Source of the DNA: SIG78 sp036677805
Lineage (GTDB): Bacteria; Verrucomicrobiota; Lentisphaeria; Victivallales; Victivallaceae
NCBI GenBank assembly: GCA_036677805.1
Contig: JAVBVS010000022.1
Coordinates: 1-64,000 of the forward strand
DNA length: 64,000 bases
Direction of reading: 5' to 3'
Shown here: one piece after another, positions 1 to 6,800 of the stretch
Layout of the letters: every line of letters starts with the position of its first letter
Numbering within the stretch: position 1 is the first letter of the stretch
Notes under the pieces: model-generated
What the model saw: the letters and a program-made list of their open reading frames with translations, nothing else
Told to the model about the DNA's origin: nothing
The model's database searches: none
Position numbers and translations under genes: made by a program

Positions 1-1
1 A

Positions 2-94
2 GAGCATGCCAAAGATCATATGGAAAGCGTAACCCAGGATTCAGAGCGCGTAATCCAACTCTTCCATGCAGAGACAGTCAAATATGCAAGTTAA
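2..94 (+). CDS. C-terminal 30 residues of an unknown protein (partial)
   Basis: The reading frame is open from the first bases of the window to a TAA at 92-94 and ends in residues FHAETVKYAS. The segment is hydrophilic and helix-like. Too little is visible to assign a family. It belongs to element 1 and is read toward the integrase. After it, 95-306 holds only AT-rich spacer and the ribosome site of the next gene. Confidence 0.45.
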   Translation, partial: EHAKDHMESVTQDSERVIQLFHAETVKYAS

Positions 95-306
95 TTAATT
101 GCCGAAACAATAATACTTGTAGCTATTTTACCTCAAGATAAAATTAAAAACTACAACTTATTTGGTTTCTGATCAATAGAAGAGGAATCGGGATTTTTTA
201 AGAAAAGTTCTGGTGTCACAGGAATTCTTTTGTTTTTTGTCAAACTCGGCTTGATATTTGTAAAAACACGGAATACATTTTGTTTGACAAAATAGGGGAG
301 GTTTTT

Positions 307-651
307 ATGACTGGTCGGCCAAGTATCCTTTCGGATAGCCAAAAGACGATTGCGTTTCGTGCGGAACGTGAAGTGTCTGACCAACTGAATGAATTGGCGA
401 AAGAAGCCGGTGTGACCGCTTCCGAGGTGATGCGGATTTGTTTGCCGATATTGTTGAAGAATATTGTTCCGACATTTAAGCGGGCCAAGGAAGAAGCGGA
501 CCGCCAGGATGAAACGAGTGAAAAACTCAATGTCGAGGGGTTGGGCAATATCATCAAGTTGTGCAACAAAGCAACCGAACGGCAAATGCGCCGGGCGGTT
601 ATGGAATTGATCATCGCCAAACGGCTGGAAAAAGCCGCGCGGGAAAAATAA
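307..651 (+). CDS. Ribbon-helix-helix-like DNA-binding protein of element 1
   Basis: This is a protein of about 114 residues. The stretch TIAFRAEREVSDQLNELAKE followed by GVTASEVMRICLPILL fits a MetJ/CopG-type ribbon-helix-helix: one beta strand, then two helices. The rest is charged and helical. I chose the ATG at 307 because AGGGGAGG lies a few bases upstream; an in-frame ATG at 280 has no such site. It sits upstream of the AlpA-like and integrase genes, so a regulator of the element is a fair inference. An accessory plasmid- or mobilisation-type RHH protein is an alternative. Confidence 0.6.
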   Translation: MTGRPSILSDSQKTIAFRAEREVSDQLNELAKEAGVTASEVMRICLPILLKNIVPTFKRAKEEADRQDETSEKLNVEGLGNIIKLCNKATERQMRRAVMELIIAKRLEKAAREK

Positions 652-656
652 AAAAA

Positions 657-691
657 TTGCCGGGGTAGTCCTGAGAAAACAAACCCGGCAA
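657..691. repeat. Inverted repeat between regulator and excisionase genes
   Basis: TTGCCGGG at 657-664 pairs perfectly with CCCGGCAA at 684-691 across a 19-base loop. A run of A precedes it, so on the minus strand the hairpin would be followed by T and could act as a terminator. On the plus strand it may instead be an operator or an attenuating hairpin before the AlpA-like gene. Confidence 0.4.
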
Positions 692-718
692 ACGCCCAAC
701 AACGAAAGGTGGTTGAAC

Positions 719-946
719 ATGAAGAATGTAGCTCCAAAAGTTGAAAAAGTCAAGCCCCGACTGCAAAATGGTCGCCTTTTAATCCCGTTGGAGGAGGCCG
801 CCGAACTGCTGTCGATCAGTATTCGCACTGTCCGCCGTCTTTCCCAATTGCAGAAGTTGCCGCCCTTGCTGAAAGTCGGACGGACAACCAGAATCAGCTA
901 TCCGGCCTTGATCCATTATATCAGGCAGCAAGGCGGGGAGGCGTAA
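719..946 (+). CDS. AlpA/MerR-type helix-turn-helix protein, likely excisionase
   Basis: The protein has about 75 residues. The central part, IPLEEAAELLSISIRTVRRL then a GRTTRISYPAL wing, is a typical helix-turn-helix 17 / AlpA-type excisionase domain. The ATG at 719 is preceded by AAAGGTGG at a good distance; an in-frame TTG six bases earlier is less likely. The gene ends five bases before the integrase start, so the two are probably cotranscribed. Known relatives act as recombination directionality factors or activators of element genes; which role applies here cannot be told from sequence. Confidence 0.7.
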   Translation: MKNVAPKVEKVKPRLQNGRLLIPLEEAAELLSISIRTVRRLSQLQKLPPLLKVGRTTRISYPALIHYIRQQGGEA

Positions 947-951
947 TTCTC

Positions 952-2220
952 ATGCGTGTATTCAGGAAATCGCGCGGGCAGGGGAGGCTTGACCCAACTT
1001 ACACCGGAGAATACCGATTGCCGGGGATGCCGTGTTCAAAACGCATTGCGCTCGGGGTTACCGATCAGGCGGCGGCCATGACCAAGCTCCGGGCGATTGT
1101 TCGGGATTTGGAATTGGAAGCAACCGGCTTGATTGCTCCGAGTTCGGTACGCAAGGCCGCGCAAGTTCCCCTTGTGGACCATTTGGAAAAGTATCTGGCC
1201 ACCAAGTTGACCATCGGCCGAAACCCGAAGCACGTCGCCAACACCCGGAATTATATTCTTTCTGTGGCTCGTGCCTGTCGTTGGCGTTATCTGAATGATG
1301 TGACCGCCGAAAGCTATGAAGATTGGCGCAATAAACAGACGATTTCCGGCTGTACTCTGAATAAGTATCTCTGTGGATTTTCCAGCTTTATGAAATGGGC
1401 GTGGCGGCGGCAGTTGATTTTAGCCAATCCGTTGGCGATTGTCGAGCCGGTCGATACTCGGCGGGAGATAAAAAAGCGCCAGCGCCGGGCGCTTTCGGAA
1501 GCGGAAGTCAAGCGTCTGATCGCTGTGGGCGGGGAATATCGCGGCCTGATTTATGCCATGGCCTTTTATACCGGACTCCGGCGCAATGAACTCAAGCAAT
1601 TGCTTTGGGAAGATGTACGGCTGCGGGATGGTCAAGGCTTTCTCCATCTGCGTTCCGCAATCACCAAGAACAAGCAGCGGGCGGACATCGCCTTGCATGA
1701 TTCCTTGATTCCGCATCTCCGAGAGCTCCGGCAACAGCAGGGAGCGGACTTGCACGATAAAGTATTCCCGACGTTTCCGAAGTATCAGACCATCCGAAAG
1801 GATTGGCAAGCCGCCGGGATCGTCTGGCTCAAGGCGGACGGAAGTTGCGCGGATTTTCATTCTTTGCGCAAGGGACTTTGTACCTCGCTGTTTTTGCACG
1901 GTGCGACGGTTTATCAGGCCAAAGAGATCATGCGTCATCAGGATGCCCGCCTTACCACCGAGATTTATGCCGACAGCACCATGATGCCGAAGCGCGATTT
2001 GATCGAACGCATCCCTTCGCTCTTCCAGGACGGGGGCGTTATCGGGGGCGATACAACTGTTCTTTCAAGGCATTCCGAGGCAGAACATGACCCGAATGGC
2101 ACCAACAGTGAAAAGCCCGATAACGTGCTTGGAAATAAGGAATTGGAGCTTGAAACGAAAGAAAATAAAAATGGTGGGCGTAGTAGAACTCGAATCTATT
2201 ATTTAAGCTCATTTTTATAA
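952..2220 (+). CDS. Tyrosine recombinase/integrase of element 1
   Basis: This 422-residue protein is a phage-type integrase. The N-terminal half resembles an arm-binding and core-binding region; the catalytic domain carries R210 in TGLRRNEL, H303-x-x-R306 in FHSLRKG, H329 in MRHQD and the nucleophile Y339 in TEIYAD. All expected active-site residues are present. The 3' end of the gene runs through the att repeat at 2167-2198, which encodes NGGRSRTRIY, and the stop codon lies beyond the att site in element 2 DNA. The C-terminal tail is therefore set by whatever lies on the other side of the junction. Confidence 0.9.
   Translation: MRVFRKSRGQGRLDPTYTGEYRLPGMPCSKRIALGVTDQAAAMTKLRAIVRDLELEATGLIAPSSVRKAAQVPLVDHLEKYLATKLTIGRNPKHVANTRNYILSVARACRWRYLNDVTAESYEDWRNKQTISGCTLNKYLCGFSSFMKWAWRRQLILANPLAIVEPVDTRREIKKRQRRALSEAEVKRLIAVGGEYRGLIYAMAFYTGLRRNELKQLLWEDVRLRDGQGFLHLRSAITKNKQRADIALHDSLIPHLRELRQQQGADLHDKVFPTFPKYQTIRKDWQAAGIVWLKADGSCADFHSLRKGLCTSLFLHGATVYQAKEIMRHQDARLTTEIYADSTMMPKRDLIERIPSLFQDGGVIGGDTTVLSRHSEAEHDPNGTNSEKPDNVLGNKELELETKENKNGGRSRTRIYYLSSFL
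2167..2198. repeat. att site (junction of elements 1 and 2), copy of tRNA-Val 3' end
   Basis: These 32 bases are identical to 13884-13915, where they form the 3' end (T arm, acceptor arm and CCA) of the tRNA-Val gene. Identity stops on both sides at the same points. This is the hallmark of site-specific integration into a tRNA gene. The crossover point within the repeat is not known. Confidence 0.9.
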
Positions 2221-2252
2221 TTTTTTGTTGTTTTCTTGTTGTAATGGCGAAT
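2221..2252 (+). repeat. Left-end TTGTTGTT repeat, possible integrase arm site
   Basis: A T-run followed by TTGTTGTTTTCTTGTTGT and GGCGAAT lies just inside the left end. A closely similar block (T-run, TTGTTGTTATGTTGTTGTT, TTCGCAAT) lies at 13773-13807 inside the right end. Matching sequences at both ends of an element are typical of integrase arm-binding sites; simple-sequence chance similarity is the alternative. Confidence 0.35.
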
Positions 2253-2266
2253 TTGACGTGTATATT
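2239..2266 (+). promoter_or_regulatory. Possible promoter of the element 2 integrase
   Basis: TTGTAA at 2239-2244 and TATATT at 2261-2266 are separated by 16 bases and lie 50 bases before the integrase start. The -35 box overlaps the TTGTTGTAAT repeat, so integrase binding there could repress its own gene, as in other integrative elements. Confidence 0.4.
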
Positions 2267-2316
2267 AGTTTCCGTGAGAATCAGAGGCAATCGAACGAAA
2301 TCACGGAGGCGCGACA

Positions 2317-3687
2317 ATGCCGAGGCAGACCAGGGGCCGCTTGTACAAGAGCGGCAAAAAAGGGGCTTACCATTTGCAATACTATGTGAACGGGCGGCAA
2401 TTCGTCGTAACCCTGAAAGACGAAACCGGCGAAATCATCACCCGGGAGGATAAGGCCAGAATCGCTGCCGACAAGATATTGCAGCCGGTCACGGCGGCGA
2501 ACAAGACCGAGCAGCTGAAAAAAGTCCTCGATGCCGTTGCAACCGCCGAAATGAAACTGGAGCGGGTCGAGGCCGAAGCCCAAGCCCGCGAAGAAGCGCA
2601 AACCGCCGCCGTAGCCGACCGGAAGGCCTTGAAGGTATCCGACGCCTGGAAGAAGTATACCGACCCCGGTGAACGCCTCAAGCCGGATTGTTCCGAAGCC
2701 AACCTGAAAAATTATCAGGGCTATTGGCGGCGATTCTCCGAATGGCTGGCGGAACAGCCGGAGAAGCCGGAATACATGCGCGAGGTTTCCGAGGAGCTGG
2801 CGAAGCGGTTCGCAAATCACCTTGAGCAATCGGGCGCGACCGGGAACACCTTCAACAAATACCGCGCGTTTCTGTTGGCGTTCTTCCAAACGCTTGCGCC
2901 GTTTATCCGGGGCGATGAAAATCCGTTTTCCTGCATTCGCCGGAAAGAGAAGGTCAAGGCGGCCAAACGGCGCGACCTGACCGCCGACGAACTCCGGGCG
3001 GTATTGGGCAACGCGCGGGGAGAGCAGGGGCTTTTGCTGTGGATCGGCGCGACCACCGGCTTGCGGCTGGGGGATGCCGTTACCCTGACATGGGGCATGG
3101 TCAATCTGGATCGCGGGACCATCCGCGACACCAACCGCAAAACCGGCGCGGAGGTGATTATCGGCATTGTGCCGGTGCTGGCCGAACTGCTGGCGCAGAT
3201 GCCCCCGGAACAACGGCAGGGGTACTTGATGCCGACTTTGGCCGCTGAATACCTGAACCCGAAAATACAGCCGCATTTCATTGCCCGGCTGCAACGCTAT
3301 TTCCAATCCTGCGGAATCCGGATACACCGCGAAGGGACCGGGAAGGGGACCGGGAAACGGGCGGTTACGGAAGTCGGCTTTCACAGCTTGCGCCATTCGT
3401 TCGCTACCATTTGCGGCGAAATCGGCACTGCCGAAAGCGTGACGCAAAAGCTCTTGGGCCACAGCCGGGCGGCGATGACCCTGTATTACCAGCACAGCAC
3501 CGAGAGCGCCGCCACCGCAACAGCGAAGCAACTTGACGGCGCATTCCGTGGACTTATGGCCGATGCCGCGCCGGTGGCCGTGATTGAAACGCACACCGAG
3601 CCGGAACGCGCTGAACTGCACCGGCTTGCCGACACTTTGGATATTGCATCAATTCGTAAGATTTTACAATCGATTGAAAGGGCGTAA
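2317..3687 (+). CDS. Tyrosine recombinase/integrase of element 2
   Basis: The protein has 456 residues. An N-terminal RGRLYKSGKKGAYHLQYYVNG strand region fits an arm-binding domain, followed by a charged coiled-coil linker (about residues 65-110), a core-binding domain and a catalytic domain with R250 in TGLRLGD, H356-x-x-R359 in FHSLRHSF, H382 in LGHSRA and nucleophile Y391 in LYYQHS. The start at 2317 follows GGAGGCGCGACA. It is only distantly like the element 1 integrase although both appear to use the same tRNA-Val site. It reads away from the left att, toward the cargo. Confidence 0.9.
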   Translation: MPRQTRGRLYKSGKKGAYHLQYYVNGRQFVVTLKDETGEIITREDKARIAADKILQPVTAANKTEQLKKVLDAVATAEMKLERVEAEAQAREEAQTAAVADRKALKVSDAWKKYTDPGERLKPDCSEANLKNYQGYWRRFSEWLAEQPEKPEYMREVSEELAKRFANHLEQSGATGNTFNKYRAFLLAFFQTLAPFIRGDENPFSCIRRKEKVKAAKRRDLTADELRAVLGNARGEQGLLLWIGATTGLRLGDAVTLTWGMVNLDRGTIRDTNRKTGAEVIIGIVPVLAELLAQMPPEQRQGYLMPTLAAEYLNPKIQPHFIARLQRYFQSCGIRIHREGTGKGTGKRAVTEVGFHSLRHSFATICGEIGTAESVTQKLLGHSRAAMTLYYQHSTESAATATAKQLDGAFRGLMADAAPVAVIETHTEPERAELHRLADTLDIASIRKILQSIERA

Positions 3688-3689
3688 AA

Positions 3690-4505
3690 ATGGAAGCATG
3701 CAAACAAAAATTAATCGACGCTATTCGATCTGTCGCACTCAACACGCTGGCGCTTGAAGGCCCCGACCTTTCAGCGTTTGACCATATCGATTGGGCTAAA
3801 TACGATGAAAACGATTTGCGGGATTTTAAGGCGCTGTTTTTGTGTATCCCAAACGCGGTATTTCGTCAAATAACAAGCAATGAAGAATCCCTTCAATCGG
3901 ACGATTTTACAGATCCAGTTTTTGACAAAAACGAACAGCTGGTATCGGCTGGAATTGCATCTTTTCACAGTAACAACACATACCCCATGCAACATAACGG
4001 AACCTTTGCCGGTTATAACTTTCAGGCCACTATAGACAGTGACGCGGATTTAGCGCGCGCTATTTTTGATAAATTTTGGGGGCTGCGGCAAGTTGTAAAA
4101 ATCATGATACCAGCTTGGAGCGAGCAACGGCGAACCGAGTTTATCAAGCGCAAAAAGTTGCATGCAAAAGCACAAAAACTTGCCTATTGTATCATCGCAC
4201 ATGCGGCGGCAGACGAAACATTGGCCCGACAAAGCGCGCGGATAAGCGAAATGCAACCGCTTGCCGATAAGGGCGCACGTTTTACCAAAGAGCCGGATGC
4301 TTTGCGCGCCGAGGCGCAAGCCTACGCACATGAGCGGAAGCGGCAACTGATTAAGAAAAAAAGCAAGACGAAAGCAAATGCCATTATTCAATATGAACTT
4401 GAAAACAACGATCGGTACAAGAGCCTCTTTTTTGGCAAACAAGGAGAGCCATGGGCAAAAACCACATGGAGATGTTTTTTAGAGCTACCAGGAGAAAATG
4501 CTTAA
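3690..4505 (+). CDS. Unknown 271-residue protein, possible cargo gene
   Basis: The gene starts two bases after the integrase stop codon. I recognise no family. The product has an acidic, aromatic N-terminal half (DFKALFLCIPNAVFRQI region) and a basic, strongly helical C-terminal half from about residue 140, rich in K, R and E, ending in WAKTTWRCFLELPGENA. There are no membrane segments or signal peptide. Base composition is visibly more AT-rich than its neighbours, a sign of separate acquisition. Its place between integrase and the AlpA-like gene is where satellites often keep accessory (anti-phage) genes, but no function can be given. Confidence 0.6.
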   Translation: MEACKQKLIDAIRSVALNTLALEGPDLSAFDHIDWAKYDENDLRDFKALFLCIPNAVFRQITSNEESLQSDDFTDPVFDKNEQLVSAGIASFHSNNTYPMQHNGTFAGYNFQATIDSDADLARAIFDKFWGLRQVVKIMIPAWSEQRRTEFIKRKKLHAKAQKLAYCIIAHAAADETLARQSARISEMQPLADKGARFTKEPDALRAEAQAYAHERKRQLIKKKSKTKANAIIQYELENNDRYKSLFFGKQGEPWAKTTWRCFLELPGENA

Positions 4506-4517
4506 AATCACATATAC

Positions 4518-4563
4518 ATCGTATATATGCGATTTTGACAGATTCGCATATATGCGATTATCG
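4518..4563. promoter_or_regulatory. Paired palindromic operators over a promoter
   Basis: TCGCATATATGCGA at 4544-4557 is a perfect 14-bp palindrome. A near-identical copy, ATCGTATATATGCGAT at 4518-4533, lies 25-26 bases upstream. Between them is TTGACA (4535-4540), and a weak -10 (TTATCG, 4558-4563) follows after 17 bases, so a repressor bound to the perfect copy would sit in the promoter spacer. This looks like the main control switch of the element; the protein that binds it is not known, the AlpA-like protein downstream being the nearest candidate. Confidence 0.6.
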
Positions 4564-4586
4564 TTGAATATAAACAAGTTACGGTA

Positions 4587-4614
4587 TTGACTTCTCCTGA
4601 ATTTCATATATACT
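4587..4614 (+). promoter_or_regulatory. Promoter before the AlpA-like gene
   Basis: TTGACT (4587-4592) and TATACT (4609-4614) with a 16-base spacer precede the HTH gene at 4649 by a short leader. Together with the operators upstream it makes a regulated double promoter. Confidence 0.55.
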
Positions 4615-4648
4615 ATTTCCATAGTTTCAACCACACACCAGAAAGGTC

Positions 4649-4975
4649 ATGAAAGCTATGGAAATGTCAAATCGAGTTACTCCCGCCGTAGTGTCTGCCG
4701 CAACCGGGTTGCTTCAGGCGTATTGCCCGGAACTATCGCCGCAATCTCTCCTCGCGGCAATTCGCGATTATCAGCCGCACCCAAGCACCGGAGGCACATT
4801 CGAAAAGCCGCTCACAAGGCAGCAGACCGCCGAACTATTGGGCGTGAGCTTGCCGACTGTAAACCGGCTTCTGAATCGCGGCACCTTGCGCCGAATTCGG
4901 ATCACGACCGGTTCCATTCGAGTCGATCCCGGCACCGTCCGCGCGCTGCTCAATCCCGCGAAAATGGAGGGTTGA
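4649..4975 (+). CDS. Helix-turn-helix DNA-binding protein (AlpA/excisionase type)
   Basis: The 108-residue protein has a C-terminal helix-turn-helix, LTRQQTAELLGVSLPTVNRL followed by a wing GTLRRIRITTGSIRVDP, of the AlpA/excisionase kind. The N-terminal 45 residues are helical and unassigned. The start is uncertain: ATG codons at 4649 and 4658 share one AAAGGT site, with better spacing for the second. It sits directly after the operator/promoter block, so it is the likely element regulator or excisionase. It ends four bases before the next gene. Confidence 0.7.
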   Translation: MKAMEMSNRVTPAVVSAATGLLQAYCPELSPQSLLAAIRDYQPHPSTGGTFEKPLTRQQTAELLGVSLPTVNRLLNRGTLRRIRITTGSIRVDPGTVRALLNPAKMEG

Positions 4976-4979
4976 AATC

Positions 4980-5927
4980 ATGAACATTCCCGGTAAACTG
5001 AATTCCGGAGATGAATTCCGGGGCGGCGTGGTGCGGGCGGTCAATGCCATCATTGACTATCTCAAAGCCACGCGAATTGTGGTTGACAACAGCACGATTT
5101 TTGCGAATCAGACCCCGTCCGGGATAGTGCTTTCCGGGAAAAAAGCGGAGCCTGGCAAAACCGTGATCAAGACGGCTGCGGCTGCCGCGCCAACGCTGCC
5201 TTTTGCAGTGACGGCTGGTGTCTCCGGCGGCGTGAATGGCTTGAATGTCTCCACAGGAACAATTTACAACGCTTACACTATCGTAAACGCCCAAGCTCAA
5301 CCCGCCAAGCCCTACAGCAGCAATCCTTATAGCAATACGACCTTCGTTTCGACGGCGGCGCTATCCGTTGGCCCCCACCAGTTGATTTTGACACCATCGG
5401 GATTTATTTTTCGCACTGGAACCGGTAACAAAACCGTCATGCTTCCGGGCTATTTCGAGGTGATCATCGCCAGCTTTTCGATGAGTGCAGAGGGTATCCC
5501 GTGGGATATCCATTACGCCGGAAAAGATGTGATCTTGCGGGACTATGGGGCCGGCCCCTTCTGCCCGTGTTTCGTACTGAAGGAAACGCAAACACAGGGA
5601 TCGCTGGTTACAAGCACCTGGACCGATCTGCTCGCGATGCACGTTCCGATCAGCGTTCGTAAAGTACATGTCACAACCGAAGGCATGATGGGCGATTATA
5701 CGGTCACGGCCATCGGGGAATCGTTCGAGCACAATGATATTTTAAGCACAGAATCACCGGCGGAGACGACTTATAGCATGGGTTATAATTCGTTAACCGA
5801 GGAATGGACCTTAACGGAAGGATCGGGCGATTGGAAGCTATTTGCCCTGGTCGATACCGGCTCAAGCGGCTTTGTGTATCTGTCCCGATGGGCCTATGGC
5901 ACTCTTAGCAAGATCATGCCGAATTAA
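4980..5927 (+). CDS. Virion-structure-like protein of unknown role
   Basis: The 315-residue product begins MNIPGKLNSGDEFRGGVVRA and continues with VNAIIDYLKATRIVVDNS, a pattern met at the N-termini of phage tail or minor structural proteins. The remainder is predicted beta-rich, with many G, S, T and V and no signal peptide or catalytic motif. It lies between the AlpA-like gene and the replication genes rather than in a structural cluster, so a lone host-recognition or capsid-decorating protein is only a guess. Start at 4980 overlaps the spacing after the HTH gene (GGAGGGTTGAAATC precedes it). Confidence 0.5.
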   Translation: MNIPGKLNSGDEFRGGVVRAVNAIIDYLKATRIVVDNSTIFANQTPSGIVLSGKKAEPGKTVIKTAAAAAPTLPFAVTAGVSGGVNGLNVSTGTIYNAYTIVNAQAQPAKPYSSNPYSNTTFVSTAALSVGPHQLILTPSGFIFRTGTGNKTVMLPGYFEVIIASFSMSAEGIPWDIHYAGKDVILRDYGAGPFCPCFVLKETQTQGSLVTSTWTDLLAMHVPISVRKVHVTTEGMMGDYTVTAIGESFEHNDILSTESPAETTYSMGYNSLTEEWTLTEGSGDWKLFALVDTGSSGFVYLSRWAYGTLSKIMPN

Positions 5928-5939
5928 GCGAGGCGCAAA

Positions 5940-6116
5940 ATGGAAAATAAAAAATACCCCGGAGCTGGGCGGCGACCGGGGCGCGAAAAACGCGACAATC
6001 AGACTATACAGGGTAATGACGGATTTGTCAAGCTGCCCAATTGCCGGATCGGCTTGCCCTGCACGAAATCGCCGTTCTGTCGGCCCGGCTGTCGCGCGGT
6101 ACCGAGGAGGTGGTAA
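5940..6116 (+). CDS. Small basic protein, 58 residues, possibly frameshifted
   Basis: An ATG at 5940 follows GAGGCGC and opens a frame to TAA at 6114-6116, one base before the next start codon. It begins MENKKYPGAGRRPGREKRDN, a basic AT-hook-like stretch common in small phage DNA-binding proteins. The C-terminal third (LPCTKSPFCRPGCRA) looks unnatural, while another frame at 6020-6145 reads LALHEIAVLSARLSRGTEEV, which looks protein-like. A single indel near 6010-6050 could have split one gene. Existence as an expressed protein is uncertain. Confidence 0.35.
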   Translation: MENKKYPGAGRRPGREKRDNQTIQGNDGFVKLPNCRIGLPCTKSPFCRPGCRAVPRRW

Positions 6117-6117
6117 G

Positions 6118-6786
6118 ATGGACAAGACTTCCATTGACCGAATGACCCTTTTCCGTTCATTCGTTGATTTTGCCGATGGTCTGCCGAATGACGACATGAG
6201 AGGGCGATTTTATACCGGCCTGGCTCGCTATGCGCTTGATGGTATTGAACCGGAATTTGATGACTCATTATGTCGAAGCGGATTTTTGCTGATCAAGCCG
6301 GTTATTGACAAATCGAATCATAATCGCCGTCCCGGTAATTCGAACGCAAAAAAACGCGAATTAAACGCGAATCAATCACGATTGAAACGCGATTTAAACG
6401 CAACCTCTTCCAAGGATATAGGAATAGGAGAAGGAATAGGAAATAATATACGCGAAAATCCTGAATCGGATTTTGCGCTTGCCGCGTCTTTCGGCGCTGA
6501 AAGTGTTTTCCCTTTTAATGCTTTTTGGGAAGCCTACGGAAAAAAGATCGATCGGAAAAAGTGCCAGACCAAATACAGCCGTATTTCAGAACCGGACCGG
6601 GCGGCAATCAAAGCCAAGTTACCGGCTTATCTTGCAGCAACGCCGGAAGTGCAATACCGGAAAGCTCCTTTGAGATGGTTGACCGGGGAATGCTGGAATG
6701 ATGACCCTATACTGTCGCAAGCGCACCAGAATTCCGCGCCACAACCCGGATCGCGTGAAGCCGCAATCCTGAACATGTTGAAATAG
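6118..6786 (+). CDS. Phage-type replication organiser (DUF6291-like N-terminus)
   Basis: The 222-residue protein starts at the ATG after GAGGAGGTGGTAAG. Residues 1-60 (DRMTLFRSFVDFADGLPNDD, then YTGLARYALDGIEP) match the DUF6291-type N-terminal domain found in phage replication proteins. The C-terminal part, FPFNAFWEAYGKKIDRKK to PLRWLTGECWND, has the FW..YPKK and W.D pattern of replisome organisers. The middle is a low-complexity linker whose DNA forms an iteron array (separate entry). A DnaB-like helicase gene follows, so this is probably an O-like origin-binding protein that loads it. Confidence 0.65.
   Translation: MDKTSIDRMTLFRSFVDFADGLPNDDMRGRFYTGLARYALDGIEPEFDDSLCRSGFLLIKPVIDKSNHNRRPGNSNAKKRELNANQSRLKRDLNATSSKDIGIGEGIGNNIRENPESDFALAASFGAESVFPFNAFWEAYGKKIDRKKCQTKYSRISEPDRAAIKAKLPAYLAATPEVQYRKAPLRWLTGECWNDDPILSQAHQNSAPQPGSREAAILNMLK
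6342..6447. other. Candidate replication origin: 11-bp iterons plus purine-rich tract
   Basis: Inside the organiser gene, AAACGCGA or a close variant occurs at 6352, 6363, 6374 (diverged, AATCACGA), 6385 and 6396, exactly every 11 bases; a weaker copy lies at 6342. Directly after comes an A/G-rich, easily melted stretch with GGAATAGGA twice (6421-6429, 6433-6441) and AATAATATA. Iterons inside an initiator gene followed by an AT-rich tract is the layout of the phage lambda origin in gene O. Confidence 0.6.
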
Positions 6787-6800
6787 GAGGAGCCGAATTC

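Larger units (their letters stand above)
1..2198. mobile_element. Right end of integrated element 1 (left part outside window)
   Basis: This stretch holds a gene tail, a ribbon-helix-helix protein, an AlpA/excisionase-like protein and a tyrosine integrase, and it ends in a 32-bp copy of the tRNA-Val 3' end at 2167-2198. The order regulator, excisionase, integrase, att site is the usual layout of an integrative element end. The left boundary is not in the window, so its size and type are unknown. I infer that this is a separate element because it has its own integrase and because the att copy lies exactly between the two integrase genes. Confidence 0.7.

Noticed and set aside
6350..6410. CRISPR-like array suggested by regular repeats
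   Set aside because: The repeats are 8 bases every 11 and lie inside a coding frame; there are no spacers or cas genes. They fit iterons.
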